DNA of 64,000 nucleotides from Bacteroidales bacterium (GTDB taxonomy: Bacteria > Bacteroidota > Bacteroidia > Bacteroidales > F082). The notes below the pieces were generated by a model, which was given only the letters and a program-made list of their open reading frames with translations, made no database searches and was not told where the DNA came from. The position numbers and the translations under genes were made by a program. Shown here piece by piece: positions 1 to 9,072 of the stretch (the stretch's first letter is position 1; every line of letters begins with the position of its first letter). The DNA lies in NCBI GenBank assembly GCA_017427985.1, contig JAFRRS010000022.1:1-64000 (forward strand), read 5' to 3'.

Positions 1-112
1 CGCGGTGCAGCAGACAGTCTACATCCCAATAGCCGGAATCCCAAGCGGTAATTACACGCTGGTGCTTGACAACGCCAACGGCGAAGCTGAAGGAGATTTT
101 GCGAAACAATAA
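1..112 (+). CDS. C-terminal end of a small secreted protein (partial)
   Basis: Reading from base 2, the frame stays open to a TAA at 110-112 and gives about 36 residues ending in LVLDNANGEAEGDFAKQ. The text IPSGNYTLVL resembles the last strands of the short Bacteroidales DUF3244-type periplasmic or secreted proteins, in which a GxYTL strand sits near the C-terminus. The 5' part lies outside the window, so neither a signal peptide nor a domain can be confirmed. The next gene starts 46 bases downstream in the same direction, so the two may be cotranscribed. Assignment to DUF3244 is a guess from the strand pattern only. Confidence 0.5.
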   Translation, partial: AVQQTVYIPIAGIPSGNYTLVLDNANGEAEGDFAKQ

Positions 113-132
113 ACCTTAAAATCAACAAAATA

Positions 133-150
133 ATTATTAACCTTAAAAAA
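133..150 (+). repeat. leader repeat, copy 1
   Basis: The 18-mer ATTATTAACCTTAAAAAA lies 8 bases before the ATG at 159 and recurs exactly at 538-555, also 8 bases before the ATG at 564. Both are followed by A-rich sequence, ACC and ATGAAAAAG. Two adjacent secreted-protein genes therefore share a 5' untranslated leader, from either duplication or a common translation-enhancing leader. Confidence 0.6.
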
Positions 151-158
151 TTAAAACC

Positions 159-367
159 ATGAAAAAGTTCCTAACTCTAATTGCGTTTCTTTGCGTGTTA
201 TTCAGCGGGAGGAATGGAGGTGCCTGGCTGTGGCGGTCATCACGAAACATGACACCAACGTACAGAACAGCCTCGCATTTGTCGAATTTGACGAGAATCT
301 TGAAATAACAAGCGAGAACGTTTGTGAGTTCGGGGATGATTATAACAAGCATGTCGGTGGTTTGTGA
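159..367 (+). pseudogene. degenerate small secreted protein, frameshifted after its signal peptide
   Basis: ATG at 159 opens a clear signal peptide (MKKFLTLIAFLCVLFSG), but this frame then gives composition-poor text and stops at 306-308. From about 212 to 367 a second frame reads sensibly (AVAVITKHDTNVQNSLAFVEF, then DENLEITSENVCEFG) and ends at TGA 365-367. This looks like one short secreted protein broken by a small deletion near 205-215. It could also be a signal peptide fused to unrelated sequence. Its 5' leader is nearly the same as that of the next gene. Confidence 0.45.
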
Positions 368-501
368 CCGAAAGAACAAGTTAAAAGGTGTTTTTAAGAC
401 TAAAGGCGCTGTCAACAATTTTCTTAATAACATGACAAACAATCACATCATTGATAACCAGTATCTTATCTCCAACCGCACAAAACCGCACACTTTTTTT
501 C

Positions 502-532
502 TTGACAAGAATCCACTTTCTTCATAATTTTG
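502..532 (+). promoter_or_regulatory. promoter with -33 TTG and -7 TAATTTTG
   Basis: TTG at 502-504 (within CTTGACA) and TAATTTTG at 525-532 are 20 bases apart, which fits the Bacteroidota sigma-ABfr pattern. The expected start lies about 25 bases before the gene at 564. The 254 bases from 309 to 563 hold nothing else I can support. Confidence 0.7.
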
Positions 533-563
533 TATTGATTATTAACCTTAAAAAAATATAACC

Positions 564-1895
564 ATGAAAAAGATTATTCTAAAATCCTTGTTGTTGGTTG
601 CAACATTTCTATTTGTTGAAATGATGAACGCCCAACAATGGCAAACACTTCAAACGGGTGTCACGGATGATTTGTATAACATTTGCTGCATTGATGAAAA
701 CACCATATTTGTCTGCGGGCAGAACGGAGTTGTTCTTAAATCAGAGGATGGTGGGGCAACTTGGCAGGAAAAATACAGAAATCCAAATTGGGAGATTTTC
801 AGCATGAAGTTCGCGGACGAGAATGTCGGTTATGGACTGGCATTAAAAAACGGATATGAAATACTCCAAATAAAAACCATTGACTCAGGAGAGTCTTGGC
901 AGTGTGTAAATACATCAGCAAGCCGCGACAATGATCCGTTAGAGTTGTTTACAGCAGGCAAACCAGCTGAATTATTTGTTCTGAATGCAGACACCATATA
1001 TGTGAGACTATACGAAGTGATAAGTAGAAGTATAGACGGTGGATTAACATTCGACAATTATGAATTGGGCTACTCACCATACACTGGAGGGATGGGAGAT
1101 AATGAAGGTATAAGAGGCGAGTATTTTGAAGACAACTATGGTTGGGTGATAGGCTATGACGAAGGAAACCAAAATACTTTAAGGGTGATGAGAACAGAAG
1201 ATTGCGGAAATAATTGGGAGAACATTGGGAACTACGAGTTTTCAGAATGCAAAATAGCTGCGTATCACGGTGACGGCAGATGCGCAAAAATATATGGAGA
1301 GTTCATTGGTTATAATGGCTCGAAAATTTCTTATAATATGATAGAGACGAATGACGGCTTTGAACATGTCACCATGTCAAAATCAGATGGATTTGATTGC
1401 TGGCATCAATATTCAGATGTTGATTTCATATCACAAGAACGCGGTTGTTTTATCAATAGTTCAAATATTGACGAACTTTATAATGACAGCCATGCATATA
1501 TCACAGATGATTACGGAATGTCATGGACAGAAGTCCCTTCCGGATTTAATAATAGGATGTTCTTATATTCTGTCGCTGCCACAAACTCCACATTTTTAAT
1601 CTCCTCACAGCAGGGCAGATTATATAAATATGATGACAGCCCGATACAAGGAATTGAGGAAAACGATATAGAGGCAAGTGTCTTTCCGAATCCGGCAGGA
1701 AATTTTCTTGAAATAAAGGCTGAAAATATAGAAACGGTAGAAATATTCGACAATTCAGGAATAAAAACCGTTGAAATTTTAGCAGAGCAAGACCATGTTA
1801 TAGTGGATGTCTCGAAACTTACTCCAAGTGTCTATTCCATTGTTATTACATATAATAACGGAATACGCCATACTGAGAAGTTAATTAAGTTATGA
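564..1895 (+). CDS. secreted BNR/YCF48-like beta-propeller protein with T9SS sorting domain
   Basis: 443 residues. A signal peptide (about 1-24, ending MNAQ) precedes a series of Asp-box-like turns of the S-x-D-x-G-x-T-W type: SEDGGATW near 61, SIDGGLTF near 155, TEDCGNNW near 212 and TDDYGMSW near 314. This spacing is typical of YCF48/sialidase-type beta-propellers. A linker leads to a type A T9SS sorting domain from about 372 (ASVFPNPAGNFLEIKA ... YSIVITYNNG ... EKLIKL). The protein is therefore expected outside the outer membrane. The propeller has no recognisable catalytic set, so a structural or adhesive role is more likely than sialidase activity. The next gene follows after 27 bases and is probably in the same transcript. 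Confidence 0.85.
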   Translation: MKKIILKSLLLVATFLFVEMMNAQQWQTLQTGVTDDLYNICCIDENTIFVCGQNGVVLKSEDGGATWQEKYRNPNWEIFSMKFADENVGYGLALKNGYEILQIKTIDSGESWQCVNTSASRDNDPLELFTAGKPAELFVLNADTIYVRLYEVISRSIDGGLTFDNYELGYSPYTGGMGDNEGIRGEYFEDNYGWVIGYDEGNQNTLRVMRTEDCGNNWENIGNYEFSECKIAAYHGDGRCAKIYGEFIGYNGSKISYNMIETNDGFEHVTMSKSDGFDCWHQYSDVDFISQERGCFINSSNIDELYNDSHAYITDDYGMSWTEVPSGFNNRMFLYSVAATNSTFLISSQQGRLYKYDDSPIQGIEENDIEASVFPNPAGNFLEIKAENIETVEIFDNSGIKTVEILAEQDHVIVDVSKLTPSVYSIVITYNNGIRHTEKLIKL

Positions 1896-1922
1896 TTCTT
1901 ATGATTGATTAATAGTAATGCC

Positions 1923-4900
1923 ATGAAAAGATACTTTTTAGCAGCATTCATATTGTTTTATTGTTGTGTGGTAAAAGCTCAGAAGATTGATACAATAAGT
2001 TTTTCTACTGATAATGTTGAGCTTTATACGGACAGTGGTTATACAAGAGTTGTTATGAACTCGTGTGAAACAACTGAAGAAATTGGATGTCCTGAACTTC
2101 CTCGTTTGGAACTAAGTTATATACTGCCGTATAATAGTAAAATATCATCAGTTGTGATTATAGACAGTACAAAAGTATTGTTGTCAAACAATGTAATTAT
2201 ATACCCAAAACAACCCGAATATCCGATGGATGATACAATTCAACATGAATTTGTGAACCCAAGTCGAGATGTTTATGAAAGCGATCGGTCTTATCCTTTC
2301 AAAATTATTGACGTATCGCAGCAATACTATGAAAAAGGGTTTCATATTGCAAAGCTGAATGTATATCCTATTTTTTATACGCCAAATGAAAATACAATTG
2401 AATTGTACACAAATATCCGATTCCAAATCAATTATGAGGATAACGAACCAACATTAACGAGACCTAAAACCCAAGCAAGATATATGTATAATTTGACAGA
2501 GAATATGATGTATCACAGAATACGCAATAAATCTGATTTTGCTTTATGCGAAAAAGGTCCATTAAATATACCACTAGGACCAAATATTCCCGCTCATCAT
2601 TATATTAGTCTGCTTGATATGGAAAATGATATTGACCCAGAATATATTATAATAACAAATAATTATGACGTAAATGGTAATTTGATCGAAGATGCCGAAC
2701 ATCCAGGAGTCTTATTGACGGATGTTTTTCAAGATTTTGCAAATTGGAAAACACAAACGGGCCTACCTACTAAAGTTGTGACCATTGACGAAATATCATC
2801 CAATTACAATGGAGACGATATACAGGAAAAGGTTCACAATTTTCTTGTTGATGTATATCACAATTATGGCTCATTATATATATTATTTGGTGGTGACACT
2901 AATATTGTTCCTGAAAGAATGATGTATTGTAGTCATGGTGATTATGATTTCCTACCATCCGATCTATATTATGTGGCCGTTGAGAGTTCTTGGAATAATA
3001 ATTTCAATAATATATATGGAGAATCTGGAGACATAGATTTAGAATATGAAAATCCACAGTTTTATTATGGAAGGGCTTCTGTGGAGAGCATATCTGAAGC
3101 AAGAACATTTGTTGATAAAAGTTATAAATACGAGAATCTGGCAAATATTCTTCCGGCGCAAAGAGATTATGTCAACAACATTGTGGCGATGGCAAAAAAC
3201 ATTTTTAATTCGAGATCTGTAGAATTGGGATTGGGTAGAACTATTAATAAGTATAATTCTTTGGGTAGTTTAATTGAGCAATTAGATTATGGTATAACTC
3301 AAAGCCAAGTTGAAAAATGGAGACTATATGTAGAAAACTTCCATTACAACAATGACACATTACTTTTTGTTGCAGGAAATAATAATATAAGAATTGGTAA
3401 TTCGTGGAATTGGGAAAATCATAATATGCTCTTTTCAAAAGAGACGGCCTTGGGATGTTTTGGTTCAAGAATTCCATTATCATCAGAAGAAAACCCCAAA
3501 CAAGGACATCTTGTTTTTCACATTGATCACTCCAGTTATCTTTCAATGGGCACATCATCTGAGATTATGCATCAAACTATTAATAGAACAGACGTGGATG
3601 GTTTTTTGAATGCTCCATTCTATCAAATTATATATACGGCAGGATGTTATCCAGGTGAATACCATAAAGATTGTATAACAGAACATTTCATAAACAACCC
3701 CAATGGAGGTGCTGTCGCTATGTTTGCAAGTTCAAGTACTTCAAGTGGTGAGTATAAAGGGTTTGTTGGTATACTTAAAGATATGTATTATTTTGTAGAT
3801 AACAATATTTCGACATCACCTCATATATACACGTTGGGCGCATTACATGATAATAATTTGTCAAAAGGGGGGTTATCTGACTCTTTTAATAAGAGGAAGC
3901 ATCATCTTTTTGGAGATCCAACGATTGGTGTATGGACAAGGAAACCGGAGGATTTAACAGTAGTTACTATACCATCGGTAATATCAAATCAGGAGAATCA
4001 GCTTACAGTTAGTGTTAGCGGTATGGTATATACAGAATATGCCACCAACGATGTTGTGGTTTGTGTAATGAAGGATAACGAAATTTATTTACGCGAACAT
4101 TATAACGGAAGCACCCCAAATCATGATTTTGTGTTTTCGATAAATCCAGAAACTGCAGGGGAATTGAAAGTCACAGTAACAGGGCATAATTACATTCCGT
4201 ACGAGACAACCATTCCTGTATCTATAACAGGGAAAAACATATTCATATCCGAAAAAAGTGTTTTGGACGCTTCTGGCAATAATGATGGAAATATGGATGC
4301 TGGTGAAACAGTTAACCTTAGCATTTCGCTTAATAACAATGGCACAACAAACCTAACCAATGTAAGTGCCACCTTGAGTTGTGAGTTTTTAAACGATAGT
4401 TTGAACCAAAACATAGGAAACTACATTACTTTATCGGTCCCAACAGCATTATTTGGAACTATAAACAAGAATACTACAGTTACGCGGAACAACTACCAAC
4501 TTACATTATCAAAAGGAATTCCAGACAGAACATCTTTAAGGTTTACACTAACCATAAGTGATGGCAGTGGTATTATTGCAAACAAGGTATTTGTTCTGCC
4601 AATTACATCTCCGAAAATTGAGTATGTCTCAATTCATCATGAGGTTAAACCTAATGGGAAAATAGGGCTTGATATTGATTTGTCTAATTTGGGATATGGA
4701 TCCGCTAAAAATGTTTCTGCTACATTAAGTTCAAGTAATGTTCAAATAACTCAGGGAACAAACTCATATGGGAACATGACACATAATGAATCAAATATAA
4801 AAGCTTTTGAGTTTATTCCAAATGGCAGTATTGATGGAAAAACATTTGCTTTATCAATATCAGATGCTTACAATAACAATTGGTGTTATAACTTCAATAT

Positions 4901-7900
4901 AAATGTCATTTCAAATACTGTGGAGAATTTATCATTTGAGAACACGGAAAACTCAATTAAACTAATATGGGCGCCCATAAATAATGCCAAAGGTTATTAT
5001 ATTTATAGGTCATCAGAAGAAAATGGCGTTTACAATAGACTTAATAATTACCCGATTTCATCGTCTGTATATTCTGATTTAGGACTTGGAGCAATGCAAA
5101 CATATTATTATGGGGTCTCTTACATTGATGAAATGGGCAATGAAAGTCAAAAATCTCATATTAAAGCATGGACATCACTACCAGTGGCATCAGGGTGGCC
5201 AGTCATAATCCCTGATAATCTTGGTAGAGCTTGGTTTACTGCTCCAAATGTAGCAGACATAACTCATGATGGAAAACAAGAAATAATTATTACTACTGGA
5301 AACGGAGAAAATATTGATAACAAGGGCGCAATATTGTGCTTAAATAATATTGGTGATGAACTTTACGATATAGATCATAATCCGACCACAATTAGCGGTT
5401 TTGCAAATATTGGAGTAAATATGACTTGTACACCTGCTGTAGGCGACATTGACAATGATGGTATAATCGAAATAGTTGTTGCGACTAGAGATTTAAATGA
5501 GAATAATGACAACAAATTGTGTGTCTATAAAAATGCCGATATTAATCAAGATGGAAATCCCGATCTTATATGGGAACACGACATTGCATACAGAAATTTC
5601 AATGGCGTTGTTCTTGATGATTTAAACAATGATGGAATGCTTGAAATTATAGCACCGAATCAAGGACGAAATGGACGTTATAATCATACCTATATGGAAG
5701 TTTTTGATTGTTATGGAAATTATTATTATCCACAAAATAAAATTAAAGTTGTGGACACATGCAATCATGATGAAAAGGCTGTCACTATGCCAGTCGTTTC
5801 TGATATGGATAATGATGGTTATAAAGAAATTGTTTTCGGATTGGAAAGAGGATTATATATGTGGAGCTGTGACAATGATACACTTATTCCTTTACTAATA
5901 AACGGCTCTGTTGAGACAGGGCGCAAAGACTGTCCGGTAATAGTTGCAGATATTGATAATGACGAAGATTTGGAAGTTGTTTATATGTCTATTAAAGACA
6001 CCATGGGCTATATTAAGGCAATTAATAAAAACGGACTTCTTGTAAATGGTTGGGATGACAATTCTCACTATATATCATTATCACAAGGTTTTCCATATTG
6101 GGAATGGCCTCCTTATTTTAGCATTGCTGACATTGATCATGATGGAGATGTAGAAATCTTTGTTGCAGATAAAGATACTCTAAAGATGTGGTCTCGTGAT
6201 GGCTCCTATTTTGGAATTGGCGAAATTGTTATAGAAGGTTTGGATTGTCGCTATTTTCAACCAATAATTGCGGATGTTGATAATTTGGGGGACTGTGAAA
6301 TTATTATACCTTCTAATAATGGATATATATATGCATACAAAACAAATGGTAATTCTGTTGAAGGTTGGCCTTTGTTAGTAAATGATATTGCGTCAATACC
6401 AGTTGTAACAGATATAGATGACGATGGTCTAAATGAAGTTATTGCTGCATCTCATACTGCAATATATGTATGGCATACACAAGGAAGAAGTACTAATAAT
6501 CAACAAGATAGATTTCGTTATAATAAACACAACAATGCTGTGTATGATTTGCCTTGTTCCCACATAAACAATCCAATGGAGATTTTTGATATTCAAATAT
6601 GGAATTGTGATAAATCGATAAATAAAGATGTCGTGTTAAATAGTGGTGCTTCTCTTACTGTGAAATCCGAGTTGAAAATGTCACAGAATTCTAGAATTAT
6701 TATCAAACCTGGAGGACACCTTATACTTGATGGTTGTAAACTTACAAGTGCATGCTCAGATGAAACATGGCAAGGCATCGAAGTCTGGGGAAACAGCAGT
6801 GCGCACCAATATCCCGTGAACGGCGGGTACCTGCAGGGCTATCTCGAGATGAAAAACGGCGCGACGATAGAGAATGCAGTATGTGCTGTGGAATTGTGTC
6901 GTCCTAACTATGGTAACACTACAGGCGGTATCATACATGCCTCAAATGCCGTGTTCCGAAACAACGCCAAATCTGTCCATGCATGCTATTACAGCAACCA
7001 CACCCCGACAAATGGTGCGGAAGTATCATATAACAGCTGGTTTAGAAACTGCACCTTTACAATAGACGAAAACTACTTGGGAACCGAGACATTCTACAAA
7101 CATGTTGACATGGAGCATGTTAAAGGTATAAGTTTCAAAGGTTGTGACTTTTCGGTGCTTCCAAATATTGATGGTGTATCCTCATCATGTATGGGTATCG
7201 GAGCTTATGAGGCGGGATTTGCAGTGGAATCCTACTGTGATGACATCTACAATGATCCGTGCCCTGAAAACAGCATAATACGCAGCACTTTCACTGGTTT
7301 CAATAATGGAATACTATCTGTAAATGATGGCTCAAATGCATGTGCTTTCTCTGTAAAAGATGCTGTTTTCACCAACAACAATCGTGGCATATATGCCCAA
7401 AACACAGGCTTTGCCACCATACTGAGAAATGAGTTCAACATAAAAAGCAGTGGTTCAATATGTGGATACGGTGTGTATGCAGAAGGCATAACAGGATTCT
7501 GCATAGAGGAGAATATATTCGTACCGGCGACTAACACACGTAGCCATAAATACGGTGTCGGGATATTCAACTCCAGAAGTGTAAACGATGTCTATCTCAA
7601 CTCATTCGAGAACCTCACCTGTGGCAATCTGGCGTATGGAATAAACCATACGGCAGATTTGAACGGAAGACCTCCGGCGATTGTATTCGGTCTGACATAT
7701 TCATGCAATGACAACACGGACAACGCCATAGATTTCTGTGTGCTGAAAGACATCGGAAGCGAAGGCATTGGCTCATTGCAGGGCTCGGCATCGTCACCTG
7801 CAGGCAACACATTCGGCGGCAACCAGTATCATTTCTACAACGACGGCAGTTACCCTGTCAACTATTATTACAACGCTAATAGTTCTTATGAGATACCGAA

Positions 7901-8867
7901 CACTTCGAAACTATTTGGAGTGAATACTTATTCCACAACCTACAACAACAGTTGTGCATCGCATTACGGTGGTGGAAGTGTGTCTAAATCTCCAGAAGAG
8001 AAAGCCGCACTTGCGGATGCATACAAACTTGCGGATGACGAATACAACCAGCTTGTTGAAATGTACGACAGCCAGATAGCGGCAGGCATAACGCCAAAAA
8101 CAGAACTCATAGCTCAGATTTACCAATACGCCCATGAAAGGAATATGGCAGCCGGTGACATTGTGCGCAGCGATTTAAACGACAGCGTCGCCAATCCTAC
8201 GGAACTGCGCCAGTGGCTCGGCAAGATGCACGACATCGCTGCCGACAGAATGGCTGTTGCATCTTATATGCATGAAGGCGACTTCAAAAACGCGCTCGTC
8301 CTGGCTAACTCATTCCCGGATGTTTACAGCTTAAAAGACGATGATTTGTCGGATCACAACGACTACATGAAGCTTCTTGCTCTTTATCAGACATTGTACA
8401 ATTCGAATCGCACGGTTCATGAAATGACCAAAGAAGAACTGGTTGTTGTAAATAGTATCGCCGAGTATGGATTGGGCACTTCGAGACTGATGGCAAGAGC
8501 CATAATGATGGAGGTTTCCGACAGGTTTGTTGAGCCATACATATGTCCCGAACTGCCAGGATGGAATTCCAGAGGAGAAAATAGCAATACGGACTACAGT
8601 TGTGAAGAAAATGACGGCTATAAAGTCAGTGTAACTCCAATTCCAGCCACCACATTTGTCTCTGTTGAATATAAACTACCAGACAACACCACGAAAGCGA
8701 CCATGGCTATAACGAATGTGCTTGGGGTTAAAAAGATAGAAATGGAAGTTAAAGGCAATCAAGGAGTTGAAACAATCGACATCTCAAACCTCACCCCTGG
8801 CATTTATATTCTAAAGGTGAAAACAACCGACGGCAAGGAATACACCGAAAGAATCGTGAAGGAATAA
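1923..8867 (+). CDS. giant secreted gingipain-type (C25) peptidase with FG-GAP and beta-helix regions and T9SS domain
   Basis: 2314 residues. I choose the ATG at 1923 (MKRYFLAAFILFYCCVVKAQ signal peptide) over the in-frame TTG at 1905. About 225-660 is a Peptidase_C25 domain: YILFGGDTNIVP, the His in VFHIDHSS (H533 or H536) and the Cys in YTAGCYPGE (C575) fit the gingipain His/Cys dyad. A CARDB-like domain (about 780-900), an Fn3-like domain (about 1005-1090), and FG-GAP/VCBS repeats with D-x-D-x-D-G loops such as DIDNDGIIEI (about 1105-1530) follow. A right-handed beta-helix-like region (about 1590-2030), a helical stretch and a T9SS sorting domain complete it. It is likely an extracellular protease displayed or released through T9SS. 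Base composition changes sharply near residue 1617, which suggests a fusion. Confidence 0.88.
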   Translation: MKRYFLAAFILFYCCVVKAQKIDTISFSTDNVELYTDSGYTRVVMNSCETTEEIGCPELPRLELSYILPYNSKISSVVIIDSTKVLLSNNVIIYPKQPEYPMDDTIQHEFVNPSRDVYESDRSYPFKIIDVSQQYYEKGFHIAKLNVYPIFYTPNENTIELYTNIRFQINYEDNEPTLTRPKTQARYMYNLTENMMYHRIRNKSDFALCEKGPLNIPLGPNIPAHHYISLLDMENDIDPEYIIITNNYDVNGNLIEDAEHPGVLLTDVFQDFANWKTQTGLPTKVVTIDEISSNYNGDDIQEKVHNFLVDVYHNYGSLYILFGGDTNIVPERMMYCSHGDYDFLPSDLYYVAVESSWNNNFNNIYGESGDIDLEYENPQFYYGRASVESISEARTFVDKSYKYENLANILPAQRDYVNNIVAMAKNIFNSRSVELGLGRTINKYNSLGSLIEQLDYGITQSQVEKWRLYVENFHYNNDTLLFVAGNNNIRIGNSWNWENHNMLFSKETALGCFGSRIPLSSEENPKQGHLVFHIDHSSYLSMGTSSEIMHQTINRTDVDGFLNAPFYQIIYTAGCYPGEYHKDCITEHFINNPNGGAVAMFASSSTSSGEYKGFVGILKDMYYFVDNNISTSPHIYTLGALHDNNLSKGGLSDSFNKRKHHLFGDPTIGVWTRKPEDLTVVTIPSVISNQENQLTVSVSGMVYTEYATNDVVVCVMKDNEIYLREHYNGSTPNHDFVFSINPETAGELKVTVTGHNYIPYETTIPVSITGKNIFISEKSVLDASGNNDGNMDAGETVNLSISLNNNGTTNLTNVSATLSCEFLNDSLNQNIGNYITLSVPTALFGTINKNTTVTRNNYQLTLSKGIPDRTSLRFTLTISDGSGIIANKVFVLPITSPKIEYVSIHHEVKPNGKIGLDIDLSNLGYGSAKNVSATLSSSNVQITQGTNSYGNMTHNESNIKAFEFIPNGSIDGKTFALSISDAYNNNWCYNFNINVISNTVENLSFENTENSIKLIWAPINNAKGYYIYRSSEENGVYNRLNNYPISSSVYSDLGLGAMQTYYYGVSYIDEMGNESQKSHIKAWTSLPVASGWPVIIPDNLGRAWFTAPNVADITHDGKQEIIITTGNGENIDNKGAILCLNNIGDELYDIDHNPTTISGFANIGVNMTCTPAVGDIDNDGIIEIVVATRDLNENNDNKLCVYKNADINQDGNPDLIWEHDIAYRNFNGVVLDDLNNDGMLEIIAPNQGRNGRYNHTYMEVFDCYGNYYYPQNKIKVVDTCNHDEKAVTMPVVSDMDNDGYKEIVFGLERGLYMWSCDNDTLIPLLINGSVETGRKDCPVIVADIDNDEDLEVVYMSIKDTMGYIKAINKNGLLVNGWDDNSHYISLSQGFPYWEWPPYFSIADIDHDGDVEIFVADKDTLKMWSRDGSYFGIGEIVIEGLDCRYFQPIIADVDNLGDCEIIIPSNNGYIYAYKTNGNSVEGWPLLVNDIASIPVVTDIDDDGLNEVIAASHTAIYVWHTQGRSTNNQQDRFRYNKHNNAVYDLPCSHINNPMEIFDIQIWNCDKSINKDVVLNSGASLTVKSELKMSQNSRIIIKPGGHLILDGCKLTSACSDETWQGIEVWGNSSAHQYPVNGGYLQGYLEMKNGATIENAVCAVELCRPNYGNTTGGIIHASNAVFRNNAKSVHACYYSNHTPTNGAEVSYNSWFRNCTFTIDENYLGTETFYKHVDMEHVKGISFKGCDFSVLPNIDGVSSSCMGIGAYEAGFAVESYCDDIYNDPCPENSIIRSTFTGFNNGILSVNDGSNACAFSVKDAVFTNNNRGIYAQNTGFATILRNEFNIKSSGSICGYGVYAEGITGFCIEENIFVPATNTRSHKYGVGIFNSRSVNDVYLNSFENLTCGNLAYGINHTADLNGRPPAIVFGLTYSCNDNTDNAIDFCVLKDIGSEGIGSLQGSASSPAGNTFGGNQYHFYNDGSYPVNYYYNANSSYEIPNTSKLFGVNTYSTTYNNSCASHYGGGSVSKSPEEKAALADAYKLADDEYNQLVEMYDSQIAAGITPKTELIAQIYQYAHERNMAAGDIVRSDLNDSVANPTELRQWLGKMHDIAADRMAVASYMHEGDFKNALVLANSFPDVYSLKDDDLSDHNDYMKLLALYQTLYNSNRTVHEMTKEELVVVNSIAEYGLGTSRLMARAIMMEVSDRFVEPYICPELPGWNSRGENSNTDYSCEENDGYKVSVTPIPATTFVSVEYKLPDNTTKATMAITNVLGVKKIEMEVKGNQGVETIDISNLTPGIYILKVKTTDGKEYTERIVKE

Positions 8868-8873
8868 CCCCCT

Positions 8874-8901
8874 GTAGAGACGTGCCATGGCGCGTCTCTA
8901 C
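8874..8901. repeat. 28-bp GTAGAGACG palindrome, intergenic copy
   Basis: GTAGAGACG and CGTCTCTAC arms flank a 10-base centre, with one mismatch that would be a G-U pair in RNA. CCTGT/ACAGG flanks extend the stem. It sits just after the stop of the C25 gene and before the convergent lolE-like gene, so it may also act as a terminator. The rest of 8902-9072 shows nothing I can support. Confidence 0.85.
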
Positions 8902-9072
8902 AACAGGTTTTACATCATTGCCGAACTTTGGTTTCCATCGTAACCCATTGTGATATGCATTGTGTCGTAGCCTGCATTCACAAACTGCAACAACTTTTTG
9001 TCGCGTTTTGCGATTGCCTCCTTGCAAAAATAATGGAAATATTAATACATGAAGCCGATTTTGATAAAAAAA

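Noticed and set aside
324-527. A 67-codon plus-strand frame between the degenerate gene and the 564 gene
   Set aside because: No leader or promoter precedes it, composition is random, and the promoter of the 564 gene lies within its end.
1905-1922. TTG start for the giant C25 gene
   Set aside because: The ATG at 1923 begins a standard lysine/arginine-led signal peptide. The extra six residues do not belong to it.
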